Part shown: piece by piece, positions 9,092 through 17,814 of the stretch
How positions within the stretch are numbered: position 1 is the first letter of the stretch
Layout: each line of letters starts with the position of its first letter
NCBI RefSeq assembly: GCF_004353505.1
Contig: NZ_SMNQ01000016.1
Location: 62,001-126,000 of the forward strand
From: Streptomyces sp. WAC05374
GTDB lineage: Bacteria; Actinomycetota; Actinomycetes; Streptomycetales; Streptomycetaceae
Length of the DNA: 64,000 nt
Direction: 5' to 3'
Position numbers and translations under genes: made by a program
The notes under the pieces: model-generated
The model's input: the letters and a program-made list of their open reading frames with translations, nothing else
Database searches by the model: none
What the model was told of the DNA's origin: nothing

Positions 9092-9306
9092 TGGTACGGC
9101 CCGGACGGTAGTGAGACCGGGTGTCGACGGGAAGACCTGGTGACGACAGCACGGTGAATGTCCAAGCGACGGACCGGAGAGTCCAAACGATTCGCCCCCC
9201 TCCGCCCCGCTTCGCCGGAAAGGGCCATGGCCACAACTCGCCAGGTGCGCATGAGCCGCGAAGGCCGGGGCAGAAGCACCAACGCTCCCCCCACGGGACG
9301 GCACCA

Positions 9307-9343
9307 GGCCCCGCCACACCCCTCCCCCCGGTGGCGGGGCCTT
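9307..9343 (+). terminator. Hairpin of terminator type between phospholipase C and gatB
   Basis: AGGCCCCGCCAC (9307-9318) pairs perfectly with GTGGCGGGGCCT (9332-9343) around a 13-base C-rich loop. The gatB terminator lies 18 bp further on. Since gatB already has its own hairpin, this one could end a short plus-strand transcript or act as a second terminator for gatB. Confidence 0.45.
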
Positions 9344-9360
9344 CGCCCTCCGGGGCCATG

Positions 9361-9404
9361 ACTCGGCCCCCGTACGCGGGACGTCCTGCGTACGGGGGCC
9401 GAGT
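9361..9404 (-). terminator. gatB terminator
   Basis: ACTCGGCCCCCGTACGC (9361-9377) and its perfect 17-base complement at 9388-9404 flank a ten-base loop, starting about 20 bp after the gatB stop. This is one of the strongest hairpins in the window and probably ends the gatCAB transcript. Confidence 0.85.
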
Positions 9405-9423
9405 GGTGCCTGCCGGGCCGGTG

Positions 9424-10935
9424 TCAGCCCTCGACGCCGAGCCTCTCCAGGATCAGCTCCCGCACCCGGGCCGCGTCGGCCTGGCCGCGGGTGGCCTTCA
9501 TGACGGCACCGACCAGGGCGCCGGCCGCGGCCACCTTGCCACCACGGATCTTGTCCGCGATGGCGGCGTTGGCGGCGATCGCCTCGTCCACGGCCGCGCC
9601 CAGCGCGCCTTCGTCGGACACGACCTTCAGGCCGCGCTTCTCGACGACCGTGTCCGGGTCGCCCTCACCGTTCAGGACGCCCTCGATGACCTGGCGGGCC
9701 AGCTTGTCGTTGAGGTCGCCGGACGCGACGAGCTCGGCCACCCGGGCCACCTGCGCCGGGGTGATGGGCAGCTCGTCCAGGGCCTTGCCGGACTCGTTGG
9801 CGTTACGGGCCAGCTCGCCCATCCACCACTTGCGGGCCTGGTCGGCCGGGGCGCCCGCCTCGGTCGTGGCGACGATCAGGTCGACCGCGCCCGCGTTGAG
9901 GATGGACTGCATGTCGTGCTCGGAGACGCCCCACTCCTCGCGCAGCCGGTTGCGGCGCACGCGCGGCAGCTCGGGCAGCTCCTTGCGGAGCTCCTCCACC
10001 CATTCGCGCGACGGGGCGACGGGCACGAGGTCGGGCTCCGGGAAGTACCGGTAGTCCTCGGCCTCCTCCTTCACCCGGCCGGACGTCGTGGAGCCGTCGT
10101 CCTCGTGGAAGTGGCGGGTCTCCTGGACGACCGTGCCGCCCGCGTTCAGCACGCCCGCGTGGCGGCTGATCTCGTACCGGACGGCCCGCTCGACCGACCG
10201 CAGCGAGTTCACGTTCTTCGTCTCCGAACGCGTACCGAACTTCTCCACGCCCTGAGGACGCAGCGACAGGTTCACGTCGCAGCGCATCTGGCCCATCTCC
10301 ATGCGGGCCTCGGAGACGCCGAGCGCCTTGATCAGCTCGCGCAGCTCGGCGACGTACGCCTTGGCGACCTCGGGAGCACGCTCACCGGCGCCCACGATCG
10401 GCTTGGTGACGATCTCGATCAGCGGGATGCCGGCGCGGTTGTAGTCCAGCAGCGAGTGCGAGGCGCCGTGGATACGGCCGGTCGCACCACCCACGTGCGT
10501 GGACTTGCCGGTGTCCTCCTCCATGTGGGCGCGCTCGATCTCCACGCGGAAGACCTCGCCGTCCTCGAGCTGGACGTCCAGGTAGCCGTTGAAGGCGATC
10601 GGCTCGTCGTACTGCGAGGTCTGGAAGTTCTTCGGCATGTCCGGATAGAAGTAGTTCTTCCGGGCGAAGCGGCACCATTCGGCGATCTCGCAGTTGAGCG
10701 CGAGGCCGATCCTGATGGCGGACTCGACGCCGACCGCGTTGACGACCGGGAGCGAGCCCGGCATGCCGAGGCAGGTGGGGCAGGTCTGCGAGTTGGGCTC
10801 GGCGCCCAGCTCGGTGGAGCAGCCGCAGAACATCTTGGTCCTGGTGCCGAGCTCGACGTGCACCTCGAGCCCCATGACGGGGTCGTAGGCGGCGAGGGCG
10901 TCCTCGTACGACACCAGCTCAGTGATGACGGTCAC
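9424..10935 (-). CDS. gatB: Asp-tRNA(Asn)/Glu-tRNA(Gln) amidotransferase subunit B
   Basis: 503 residues, the usual size. GatB binds mischarged Glu-tRNA(Gln) or Asp-tRNA(Asn), phosphorylates the misacylated residue and receives ammonia from GatA, so that Gln-tRNA and Asn-tRNA are made without dedicated synthetases. Diagnostic are GLEVHVELGTRTKMFCGCS near the N-terminus (with zinc-type Cys, and CPTCLGMPGSLPVVN), the signature YNRAGIPLIEIVT, and a C-terminal YqeY-like tail. I choose the GTG at 10935, preceded by GAGAGGGAAAG; an upstream in-frame ATG at 10977 would overlap the preceding gene and lacks support. It is the last gene of gatC-gatA-orf79-gatB. Confidence 0.97.
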   Translation of the reverse strand: MTVITELVSYEDALAAYDPVMGLEVHVELGTRTKMFCGCSTELGAEPNSQTCPTCLGMPGSLPVVNAVGVESAIRIGLALNCEIAEWCRFARKNYFYPDMPKNFQTSQYDEPIAFNGYLDVQLEDGEVFRVEIERAHMEEDTGKSTHVGGATGRIHGASHSLLDYNRAGIPLIEIVTKPIVGAGERAPEVAKAYVAELRELIKALGVSEARMEMGQMRCDVNLSLRPQGVEKFGTRSETKNVNSLRSVERAVRYEISRHAGVLNAGGTVVQETRHFHEDDGSTTSGRVKEEAEDYRYFPEPDLVPVAPSREWVEELRKELPELPRVRRNRLREEWGVSEHDMQSILNAGAVDLIVATTEAGAPADQARKWWMGELARNANESGKALDELPITPAQVARVAELVASGDLNDKLARQVIEGVLNGEGDPDTVVEKRGLKVVSDEGALGAAVDEAIAANAAIADKIRGGKVAAAGALVGAVMKATRGQADAARVRELILERLGVEG

Positions 10936-10951
10936 GGTGAAACTTTCCCTC

Positions 10952-11191
10952 TCAGCCGAACAGGACGTCGTCGTCACCGATGCGCTTGAGCTCGCGCACC
11001 AGGATGGCGAGGCCCGTCACAATGGCGGCGGCCGACACGGCGGCGTCGAGCAGCAGCAGCGCGTCGCTCTCGCCGCGCGCCTTGCGGATCTGCTTGACCA
11101 CGCTCACCGCGCCGAACGCGGTGGTGCCGATGGACAGATACGTACCGGCCTTCGACTTCTTGAAGCCCTTGGCCTTGGTCAGTGCGCTCAC
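10952..11191 (-). CDS. Small membrane protein embedded in the gatCAB operon (79 aa)
   Basis: 79 residues starting MSALTKAKGFKKSK. A basic N-terminus is followed by two hydrophobic segments (about residues 18-33 and 44-64, the latter LLLLDAAVSAAAIVTGLAILV) and an acidic end GDDDVLFG, so it is probably a small two-helix membrane protein. Its GTG start overlaps the gatA stop in a GTGA, which implies translational coupling, and its stop lies 16 bp before the gatB start. S. coelicolor is thought to have a gene at the same place. Its function and any link to tRNA amidation are unknown. Confidence 0.85.
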   Translation of the reverse strand: MSALTKAKGFKKSKAGTYLSIGTTAFGAVSVVKQIRKARGESDALLLLDAAVSAAAIVTGLAILVRELKRIGDDDVLFG

Positions 11192-12681
11192 AGCGACGGA
11201 GCCTCCTCCAGCAGCGGGTGGCCCCAGCGTGCCACGAAGGCGGCCTCGACGGCCGCGCCGACCTTGTAGAGCCGGTCGTCCTTCATGGCGGGGGCGATGA
11301 TCTGCAGACCGACCGGGAGGTTGTCCTCCGGAGCCAGACCGCAGGGCAGCGACATGGCCGCGTTGCCGGCCAGGTTGGTCGGGATGGTGCACAGGTCGGC
11401 GAGGTACATCGCCATCGGGTCGTCGGCGCGCTCGCCGATCGGGAAGGCCGTGGTGGGCGTCGTCGGCGAGACGATGACGTCGACCTGCTCGAAGGCCTTC
11501 TCGAAGTCGCGCGTGATCAGCGTGCGGACCTTCTGCGCGCTGCCGTAGTACGCGTCGTAGTAGCCGGAGCTGAGCGCGTACGTACCGAGCATGATGCGGC
11601 GCTTGACCTCGTCGCCGAACCCGGCCTCACGCGTGAGGGCGGTGACGTCCTCGGCCGACTTCGTACCGTCGTCGCCGACCCGCAGGCCGTAACGCAGACC
11701 GTCGAACCGGGCCAGGTTGGAGGAGCACTCCGACGGCGCGATCAGGTAGTACGCGGAGAGCGCCAGGTCGAAGGACGGGCAGTCCAGCTCGACGACCTCG
11801 GCGCCCAGCTCCTTGAGCAGCTCGACCGACTCGTCGAACCGCTGGACCACGCCCGCCTGGTAGCCCTCGCCGCGGAACTGCTTGACCACGCCGACGCGCA
11901 TGCCGCGCACCGACCCGTTGCGGGCGGCCTCGACGACCGGCGGGACCGGCGCGTCGATGGACGTCGAGTCCAGCGGGTCGTGCCCGGCGATGACCTCGTG
12001 GAGCAGCGCCGCGTCCAGCACGGTCCGCGCACAGGGCCCGCCCTGGTCGAGGCTGCTGGAGAACGCCACCATGCCGTAGCGGGAGACCCCGCCGTACGTC
12101 GGCTTGACGCCGACCGTGCCGGTGACGGCGGCGGGCTGCCGGATGGAGCCGCCGGTGTCGGTGCCGATGGCCAGCGGCGCCTCGTACGACGCCAGCGCCG
12201 CGCTGGAGCCACCGCCCGAACCGCCGGGGATCTTGGTCAGGTCCCAGGGGTTGCCGGTGGGCCCGTACGCGCTGTTCTCCGTCGACGACCCCATGGCGAA
12301 CTCGTCCATGTTGGTCTTGCCGAGGATGACGACGTCGGCGGCCTTGAGCTTCTTGGTCAGCGTGGCGTCGTAGGGCGGGATCCAGCCCTCCAGGATCTTC
12401 GAACCGACGGTCGTCGGCATGTCCTGGGTGGTGAAGATGTCCTTGAGCGCCAGCGGTACGCCGGCCAGCGGGCCGAGCTTCTCGCCCCGGGCGCGCTTCT
12501 CGTCCACGGCACGGGCCTGGGCGAGGGCGCCTTCACGGTCGACGTGCAGGAAGGCGTGCACCTTCTCGTCGACGGCGTCGATCCGGGCCAGGTGGGCCTC
12601 GGTCACCTCGACGGCGGTGAGCTCGCCGGACGCGATCTTCTCGGCGATCTCGGCGGCGGTGAGCCTGATGATGTCCGTCAT
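11188..12681 (-). CDS. gatA: Asp-tRNA(Asn)/Glu-tRNA(Gln) amidotransferase subunit A
   Basis: 497 residues. GatA is the amidase-signature subunit that releases ammonia from glutamine and channels it to GatB. The Ser-cisSer-Lys triad is recognisable: the Lys in VPLALKDIF near the N-terminus, the Gly/Ser-rich signature PGGSGGGSSAALASY, and the nucleophile Ser in GTDTGGSIRQPA. The ATG at 12681 lies 4 bp past the gatC stop, with a GGGGGAGGA ribosome site inside the end of gatC. Its own stop overlaps the start of the next small gene. Confidence 0.97.
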   Translation of the reverse strand: MTDIIRLTAAEIAEKIASGELTAVEVTEAHLARIDAVDEKVHAFLHVDREGALAQARAVDEKRARGEKLGPLAGVPLALKDIFTTQDMPTTVGSKILEGWIPPYDATLTKKLKAADVVILGKTNMDEFAMGSSTENSAYGPTGNPWDLTKIPGGSGGGSSAALASYEAPLAIGTDTGGSIRQPAAVTGTVGVKPTYGGVSRYGMVAFSSSLDQGGPCARTVLDAALLHEVIAGHDPLDSTSIDAPVPPVVEAARNGSVRGMRVGVVKQFRGEGYQAGVVQRFDESVELLKELGAEVVELDCPSFDLALSAYYLIAPSECSSNLARFDGLRYGLRVGDDGTKSAEDVTALTREAGFGDEVKRRIMLGTYALSSGYYDAYYGSAQKVRTLITRDFEKAFEQVDVIVSPTTPTTAFPIGERADDPMAMYLADLCTIPTNLAGNAAMSLPCGLAPEDNLPVGLQIIAPAMKDDRLYKVGAAVEAAFVARWGHPLLEEAPSL

Positions 12682-12685
12682 GGTC

Positions 12686-12982
12686 TTAGTCCTCCCCCAG
12701 GATCTGCGGCACCTTGAAACGCTGCTGCTCCTGGGCCGGGGCGCCGGAGAGCGCCTGCGCGGGGGTGAGCGACGGACGGACCTCGTCCGCGCGCATGACA
12801 TTGGTCAGCGGCAGCGGGTGGGAGGTCGGGGGTACGTCTTGATCGGCGACCTCGGAGACGCGGGCGACCGCGCCGATGATGTCGTCGAGCTGTCCGGCGA
12901 AGTGGTCGAGCTCTTCGTCCTTCAGCTCCAGACGTGCCAGCCGGGCGAGGTGGGCGACCTCCTCGCGCGTGATGCCAGGCAT
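12686..12982 (-). CDS. gatC: Asp-tRNA(Asn)/Glu-tRNA(Gln) amidotransferase subunit C
   Basis: 98 residues, full length for GatC, the small belt subunit that wraps the GatA-GatB interface and stabilises the complex. Family features are the helical start ITREEVAHLARLARLEL, the GQLDDIIGAVARVSEVA helix and the extended tail with LRADxxxPSL-like MRADEVRPSLT. It is the first gene of the operon. The 291-bp upstream region should hold the promoter. Confidence 0.96.
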   Translation of the reverse strand: MPGITREEVAHLARLARLELKDEELDHFAGQLDDIIGAVARVSEVADQDVPPTSHPLPLTNVMRADEVRPSLTPAQALSGAPAQEQQRFKVPQILGED

Positions 12983-13131
12983 GCAGCGATCCTCAGGGGT
13001 GAGTGTGATGGTTTTGGCCCAATCCTATGGGGCGGGGCGCGCTACCCGTTAAACGGTTTGCCCCACGCCCCCCGGTGGGCGGTGTCCCACCACCCACGAC
13101 CCGCGCCCGGCGTCCCACCGGGGCCGTCCCC

Positions 13132-13163
13132 GTGCCCCACCACCCACCGAGCCGGTGGGGCAC
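13132..13163 (-). terminator. Hairpin after the GGDEF/EAL gene
   Basis: GTGCCCCACC (13132-13141) pairs perfectly with GGTGGGGCAC (13154-13163) around a 12-base loop. It lies about 110 bp past the stop of the GGDEF/EAL gene and upstream of gatC. The surrounding intergenic DNA (12983-13273) is full of CCCACCACCCAC-like runs and holds no gene I can support. Confidence 0.55.
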
Positions 13164-13273
13164 CCCGCCGACCGCGAGGAGGCGAGCCCGGAGGGGCCAC
13201 GCCCCCACCCACCGGCGTTACCCGCCGAAACGGCACCACCCACGTGGGCACCGGGACAAGAGCACCGCCCCGG

Positions 13274-15382
13274 TTACTGCACCACCTGGTCAGCGTCCTG
13301 GGGGGCCGGGGGGAGGGCGCGGGGCGGGCGGTGCCAGCCGGCCTCGCCGCGGGCGCGCAGCCACGCCGTGGTCTCCGCCGGCGGCATCGCCGCGGCGACC
13401 AGCCAGCCCTGCACCGCGTCGCACCCCAGGTCCCGCAGCCGCTCCCACGTCTCGTCGTCCTCGACGCCCTCGGCGACCACCAGCAGCCCCAGTGAGTGCG
13501 CCAGGTCGACGGTGCACCGGACGATCTCGGCGTCCTCGTTGTCGACCGCCAGCCGGGCGACGAACGAGCGGTCGATCTTCAGCTCGCTCACCGGGAGCCG
13601 CCGCAGGTGGACCAGCGAGGAGTAGCCGGTGCCGAAGTCGTCGAGGGACATCTTCACGCCGTGGCCCGTGAGCCCCGCCAGGGTGTCGGCCGCGCGCTGG
13701 GGGTCCTCCAGCAGGACGTGCTCCGTTATCTCGAGCTGGAGCGCGCCCGCCGGGACCCCGTGGCGGGCGAGCCGTGCGGCGACCGCGCCGGCGAACCCGG
13801 GGGTGTGGACGTCACGCGGGGAGACGTTCACGGCGACGGGGACGTTCAGGCCCTGGGCGCGCCACTTGGCGACCTGGGCGAGCGCGGTCTCCAGGACGTA
13901 CTCCGTGAGGTGCGGCATCAGCCCGGAGGACTCGGCGATGGCGATGAACTCGTCGGGCGGGACCTTGCCCCGCTCCGGGTGCACCCAGCGCACCAGCGCC
14001 TCCAGCCCGGCGACGTGTCCGTCGAAGCCGACCTTCGGCTGGTAGTGGAGCTCGACGTCGCCGGCGTCCAGGGCGCGCCGCAGGTCGCCGAGGAGGCCGA
14101 GCCGGTCGGGGGTGTTGGAGTCGCGCTTGGACTCGTACACCTCGACGCCGGTGCGGTCGCGCTTGGCCTGGTACATCGCCACGTCCGCCCGCTGCAGGAG
14201 CCCTTCGGCGTCCAGCGCGTGGTCGGGGAAGACGGCGACGCCCGCGCTGGCCTCGAGGACCAGGGTCAGCCCGTCGAGGTCGAGCGGTGAGGACAGTTCG
14301 GCGGCGAGCTGCCGGGCCACCCGCTGGGCGCTGGTGGTGGAGTCGGCGGTGGGCAGGAGGACGGCGAACTCGTCGCCGCCCAGTCGCGCCGCCTCCGCCC
14401 CGCGCGGGAGGGCGAGGCGGAGCCGGTCGGCGATCTGGAGCAGCAGCCGGTCACCGGCCAGATGACCGAGCGTGTCGTTGACCGACCGGAAACGATCGAG
14501 GTCGATCAGCACCAGCGCCGCCCGGAGGCCCGCGCCCTCGGCCTCCTCCAGCGCGTTCCAGGTGCGCTCCAGCAGCCACTGACGGTTCGGCAGCCCGGTC
14601 AGCGGATCGCGCAGTTGTTCCTCCGCCCGCGCCCGGGCGATCCACAGCGTGGAGTCCAGGGCGATCAGCGGGATGGCGAACAGCGGCAGCACCACCGGCA
14701 GGGAGACCGCGACGACGCAGATCAGCGGCGCGATGCCGAGCAGCGCGACCGCCACCAGGCCCTGCCGCAGCAGCGCCGTGCGGGCGGCCGTCGGCAGCCC
14801 GCCGCTCTGCGGGGCCAGGGTGTACCACAGCAGCAGCCGGGTCACCACGAGGTACGCGGTGGCCGCCAGCGCCACTTCCGGCACCGCCTCGATGCCCCAT
14901 TCGAGTGGCTGCCACGGGCGTTCGACCGTCGGTACGTCCCCGAAGGCGGCGAGGACCAGGGCCGCCGCCCCGATGCCGAGGATGTCCGCCGCGCCGTGCA
15001 GGAGCCCCTGGCGCCAGCGGTGCCGCCGCGCCGCGCCGACCAGGACGACGACGGCGAGGCTGACCAGTCCGGCGGGCACCCACCCGTACAGGAGCAGGAC
15101 GGCCAGGGTGAGCGCGGCACCGGAGCCGGTGCCGCCCCACCACCGGTCGCGGCCGAGCGCGACGAGGTGGCCGACGATGATGCCGGTGAGCACGGCGAGC
15201 GACCAGCCCGCCGTGGAGCCGGGGAACAGCGCGTGGCCGCCGCTCACGGCCCCGTACAGCCCGGCCAGCAGGACGAAGGCGGCGACGGCCACCACGGCGG
15301 TCGGGAGCCCGGCGGCGATGCCCGCGCCGGCCACGTACGCACGCGGCCGTGAGACCGGGGCGGCACTCTCGGTCGGTTTCAT
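13274..15382 (-). CDS. rmdB: Membrane GGDEF/EAL protein, cyclic-di-GMP turnover (RmdB-like)
   Basis: 702 residues. An N-terminal membrane region of about 250 residues with some eight hydrophobic segments is followed by a GGDEF domain (LTGLPNR at 261-267; intact GGDEF at 335-339) and an EAL domain (EAL at 461-463, then DDFGTGYSSL and AEGVED). GGDEF makes and EAL degrades cyclic-di-GMP. From memory, S. coelicolor RmdB is a membrane GGDEF-EAL phosphodiesterase affecting aerial development and is encoded next to ligA, as here; that context is the basis for the symbol. Both motifs look intact, so net activity cannot be read from sequence. The ATG has a GAGGG site 5 nt upstream. Confidence 0.85.
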   Translation of the reverse strand: MKPTESAAPVSRPRAYVAGAGIAAGLPTAVVAVAAFVLLAGLYGAVSGGHALFPGSTAGWSLAVLTGIIVGHLVALGRDRWWGGTGSGAALTLAVLLLYGWVPAGLVSLAVVVLVGAARRHRWRQGLLHGAADILGIGAAALVLAAFGDVPTVERPWQPLEWGIEAVPEVALAATAYLVVTRLLLWYTLAPQSGGLPTAARTALLRQGLVAVALLGIAPLICVVAVSLPVVLPLFAIPLIALDSTLWIARARAEEQLRDPLTGLPNRQWLLERTWNALEEAEGAGLRAALVLIDLDRFRSVNDTLGHLAGDRLLLQIADRLRLALPRGAEAARLGGDEFAVLLPTADSTTSAQRVARQLAAELSSPLDLDGLTLVLEASAGVAVFPDHALDAEGLLQRADVAMYQAKRDRTGVEVYESKRDSNTPDRLGLLGDLRRALDAGDVELHYQPKVGFDGHVAGLEALVRWVHPERGKVPPDEFIAIAESSGLMPHLTEYVLETALAQVAKWRAQGLNVPVAVNVSPRDVHTPGFAGAVAARLARHGVPAGALQLEITEHVLLEDPQRAADTLAGLTGHGVKMSLDDFGTGYSSLVHLRRLPVSELKIDRSFVARLAVDNEDAEIVRCTVDLAHSLGLLVVAEGVEDDETWERLRDLGCDAVQGWLVAAAMPPAETTAWLRARGEAGWHRPPRALPPAPQDADQVVQ

Positions 15383-15608
15383 TCCGTCCCTCTCACAGCC
15401 GGCGGTGCCGTTGCCTCGCGATGGCCCGTAGTCATGCCGCCGCGGCCGGAATCCACCCTGCGGCCGCGCACGACAGGCGCCATCTCAACAGTAGGCCGCG
15501 GAAGGCTCCGACGGGCAGCGCTCTACAGCTCTTGCCCGAATGCGGCCCGGCCACCCTTATCCATCTGATATGCGCTGAACGGGTGACCTCCAACCGGCGT
15601 TCCCCGGC

Positions 15609-17792
15609 CTATTGTTCGAGCGGGACGGCCGCCTCCCGAGCCGCGTCCGGCCCCTGTTCCAGCAGGATGTGGAAGCCGTCCTCGTCCAGAACCGGAACCT
15701 TCAACTGCATCGCCTTGTCGTACTTGGAGCCAGGGCTGTCACCCACAACAACGAAGGCGGTCTTCTTCGAAACGGAACCGGTCACCTTGGCTCCGCGGCT
15801 CTGGAGGGCCTCTTTTGCGCCATCCCTGGTGAATTTCTGGAGGGTTCCGGTGACGACGACGGTCAGTCCCTCCAGCGGACGCGGCCCTTCGTCCTTGCCC
15901 GCGCCCTCCTCCTCCATCCGCACTCCGGCCGCCCGCCACTTGCGCAGGATCTCCCGGTGCCAGTCCTCCTCGAACCACTGCTTGAGCGACGCCGCGATGG
16001 TCGGGCCCACGCCCTCGACGGCCGCCAGCTCCTCCTCGCTCGCCTGCTCGATCCGCTCGATCGAGCGGAATTCGCGCGCCAGCGCCTCCGCGGCCACCGG
16101 TCCCACGTGACGGATCGACAGACCCGTGATGACCCGGGCCAGCGGCCGCTGCTTGGCCGCCGCGATGTTCTCCAGCATGGCCAGGGCGTTCTTGCGCGGC
16201 TCGCCCTGCTGGTTGGCGAAGACCGTGACGACCTTCTCCTCGCCCGTCTTGGGGTCGCGCTTGGGCAGGCCGCTGTCCTGGTCCAGGACGTACGCCTTGA
16301 TGGGCAGCAGCCGCTCGATGGTGAGGTCGAACAGGTCGCCCTCGTCCACCAGCGGCGGCTCGGCCGGCTCCAGGGGCTTGGTCAGCGCGGCCGCCGCCAC
16401 ATAGCCGAAGTTCTCGATGTCGAGGCACTTGCGGCCGGCGAGGTAGAACAGCCGCTCACGCAACTGCGCCGGGCACGTACGGCCGTTCGGGCAGCGCAGG
16501 TCGACGTCGCCCTCCTTCATCGGCCGCAGCGGCGTCCCGCACTCCGGGCACTCCCCCGGCATCACGAACTCCCGCTCCGTGCCGTCCCGCAGGTCGGCGA
16601 CCGGCCCGAGGATCTCGGGGATGACGTCACCGGCCTTGCGCAGCACGACCGTGTCCCCGATGAGGACGCCCTTGGCCTTCACCACGTCCTGGTTGTGCAG
16701 CGTGGCGAACTCGACCTCCGAGCCGGCCACCGTGACCGGCTCCACCTGCGCGTACGGCGTCACCCGGCCCGTCCGGCCAACACCCACCCGGATGTTGACC
16801 AGCTTGGTGTTGACCTCTTCCGGCGCGTACTTCCAGGCGATCGCCCAGCGCGGCGCACGGGAGGTGGAGCCGAGCCGGCCCTGGAGCGGGATCTCGTCGA
16901 GCTTGACGACCACGCCGTCGATCTCGTGCTCCACCGAGTGGCGGTTGTCGCCGAAGTACGTGATGAACTCGCGTACGCCGCCGATGTCACCGACCACCTT
17001 GTTGTGCCGGGCGGTCGGCAGGCCCCACTCGCGCAGCAGCCCGTACGCCTCGGAGAGCCGGGCGATCTCCAGGCCGTCCCGCGCGCCGATGCCGTGCACC
17101 ACCATGTGCAGCGGGCGGGTGGCGGTGACCTTCGGGTCCTTCTGGCGCAGCGAACCGGCCGCCGCGTTGCGCGGGTTGGCGAACGGCTTGTCACCGGCCG
17201 CCACCAGACGGGCGTTGAGCTCCTCGAACTTCTCCATCGGGAAGTACACCTCGCCCCGGATCTCCACCAGGTCCGGGATGCGGTCGCCCCTGAGCCGGTC
17301 GGGCACGTCCGCGATGGTGCGGATGTTCGGCGTGATGTCCTCGCCCGTGCGGCCGTCGCCGCGCGTGGCCGCGCGCGTGAGGCGGCCCTTCTCGTACGTC
17401 AGGTTCACGGCCAGGCCGTCGACCTTCAGCTCGCACAGGAAGTGGTACGCCGAGGTGCCGACCTCCTTGGCGACACGATCCGCCCAGCCGGCCAGCTCCT
17501 CGTCGTCGAAGGCGTTGTCCAGCGACAGCATCCGCTCGCGGTGCTGGACGGCCGTGAACTCCGTCTCGTACGACCCGGCGACCTTCTGGGTGGGCGAGTC
17601 GGGCGTCCGGAGCTCCGGATACTCCTCCTCCAGCGCCTCCAGCGAACGCAGCAGCGTGTCGAACTCGGCGTCGCTGATGACCGGCTGGTCCTTCACGTAG
17701 TACCGGAAGCGGTGCTCCTCGACCTGTTCGGCAAGCTGCGCGTGCTTGTCCCGTGCCTCCGCCGGCACGACATCGTGCTGTTCGACAGCCAC
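15609..17792 (-). CDS. ligA: NAD-dependent DNA ligase
   Basis: 727 residues, somewhat longer than typical LigA (about 670). It seals nicks in replication and repair using NAD. Domain order is clear: an N-terminal NAD-binding Ia domain with YYVKDQPVISDAEFD, the adenylation site CELKVDGLAVN (catalytic Lys near 123), an OB fold, a four-Cys zinc finger (CPECG, then RCPNGRTCPAQ), helix-hairpin-helix repeats and a C-terminal BRCT domain (GLTVVVTGTLQKFTRDGAKEAL). The extra length includes an insert around LDQDSGLPKRDPKTGEE. The GTG at 17792 has GGAGGA 6 nt upstream; a GTG two codons earlier is directly adjacent to that site. It is last in LOG-SDR-MetE-like-ligA. Confidence 0.97.
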   Translation of the reverse strand: MAVEQHDVVPAEARDKHAQLAEQVEEHRFRYYVKDQPVISDAEFDTLLRSLEALEEEYPELRTPDSPTQKVAGSYETEFTAVQHRERMLSLDNAFDDEELAGWADRVAKEVGTSAYHFLCELKVDGLAVNLTYEKGRLTRAATRGDGRTGEDITPNIRTIADVPDRLRGDRIPDLVEIRGEVYFPMEKFEELNARLVAAGDKPFANPRNAAAGSLRQKDPKVTATRPLHMVVHGIGARDGLEIARLSEAYGLLREWGLPTARHNKVVGDIGGVREFITYFGDNRHSVEHEIDGVVVKLDEIPLQGRLGSTSRAPRWAIAWKYAPEEVNTKLVNIRVGVGRTGRVTPYAQVEPVTVAGSEVEFATLHNQDVVKAKGVLIGDTVVLRKAGDVIPEILGPVADLRDGTEREFVMPGECPECGTPLRPMKEGDVDLRCPNGRTCPAQLRERLFYLAGRKCLDIENFGYVAAAALTKPLEPAEPPLVDEGDLFDLTIERLLPIKAYVLDQDSGLPKRDPKTGEEKVVTVFANQQGEPRKNALAMLENIAAAKQRPLARVITGLSIRHVGPVAAEALAREFRSIERIEQASEEELAAVEGVGPTIAASLKQWFEEDWHREILRKWRAAGVRMEEEGAGKDEGPRPLEGLTVVVTGTLQKFTRDGAKEALQSRGAKVTGSVSKKTAFVVVGDSPGSKYDKAMQLKVPVLDEDGFHILLEQGPDAAREAAVPLEQ

Positions 17793-17814
17793 CGTCACTC
17801 CTCCGTCACTGACG

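Larger units (their letters stand above)
9044..9423. other. Intergenic region upstream of the phospholipase C gene, with three inverted repeats
   Basis: This 380-bp stretch lies between the phospholipase start and the gatB stop. It holds a perfect inverted repeat next to the start (9064-9091), a plus-strand hairpin (9307-9343) and the gatB terminator (9361-9404). A short plus-strand frame (ATG at 9228, after a GGAAAGG) reads through the 9307 hairpin and ends at 9361. It has no recognisable domain, so I do not call it a gene. Confidence 0.6.

Noticed and set aside
9228..9361. Short plus-strand gene beginning MATTRQVRMSREG
   Set aside because: A GGAAAGG precedes the ATG, but the frame runs straight through a terminator-type hairpin into the gatB terminator and encodes Pro/Arg-rich sequence with no recognisable domain.
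10936..10977. Upstream start for gatB (MTTTSCSAERESF)
   Set aside because: It would overlap the preceding gene by 26 bp and extends past the usual GatB N-terminus; the GTG at 10935 has a good ribosome site.
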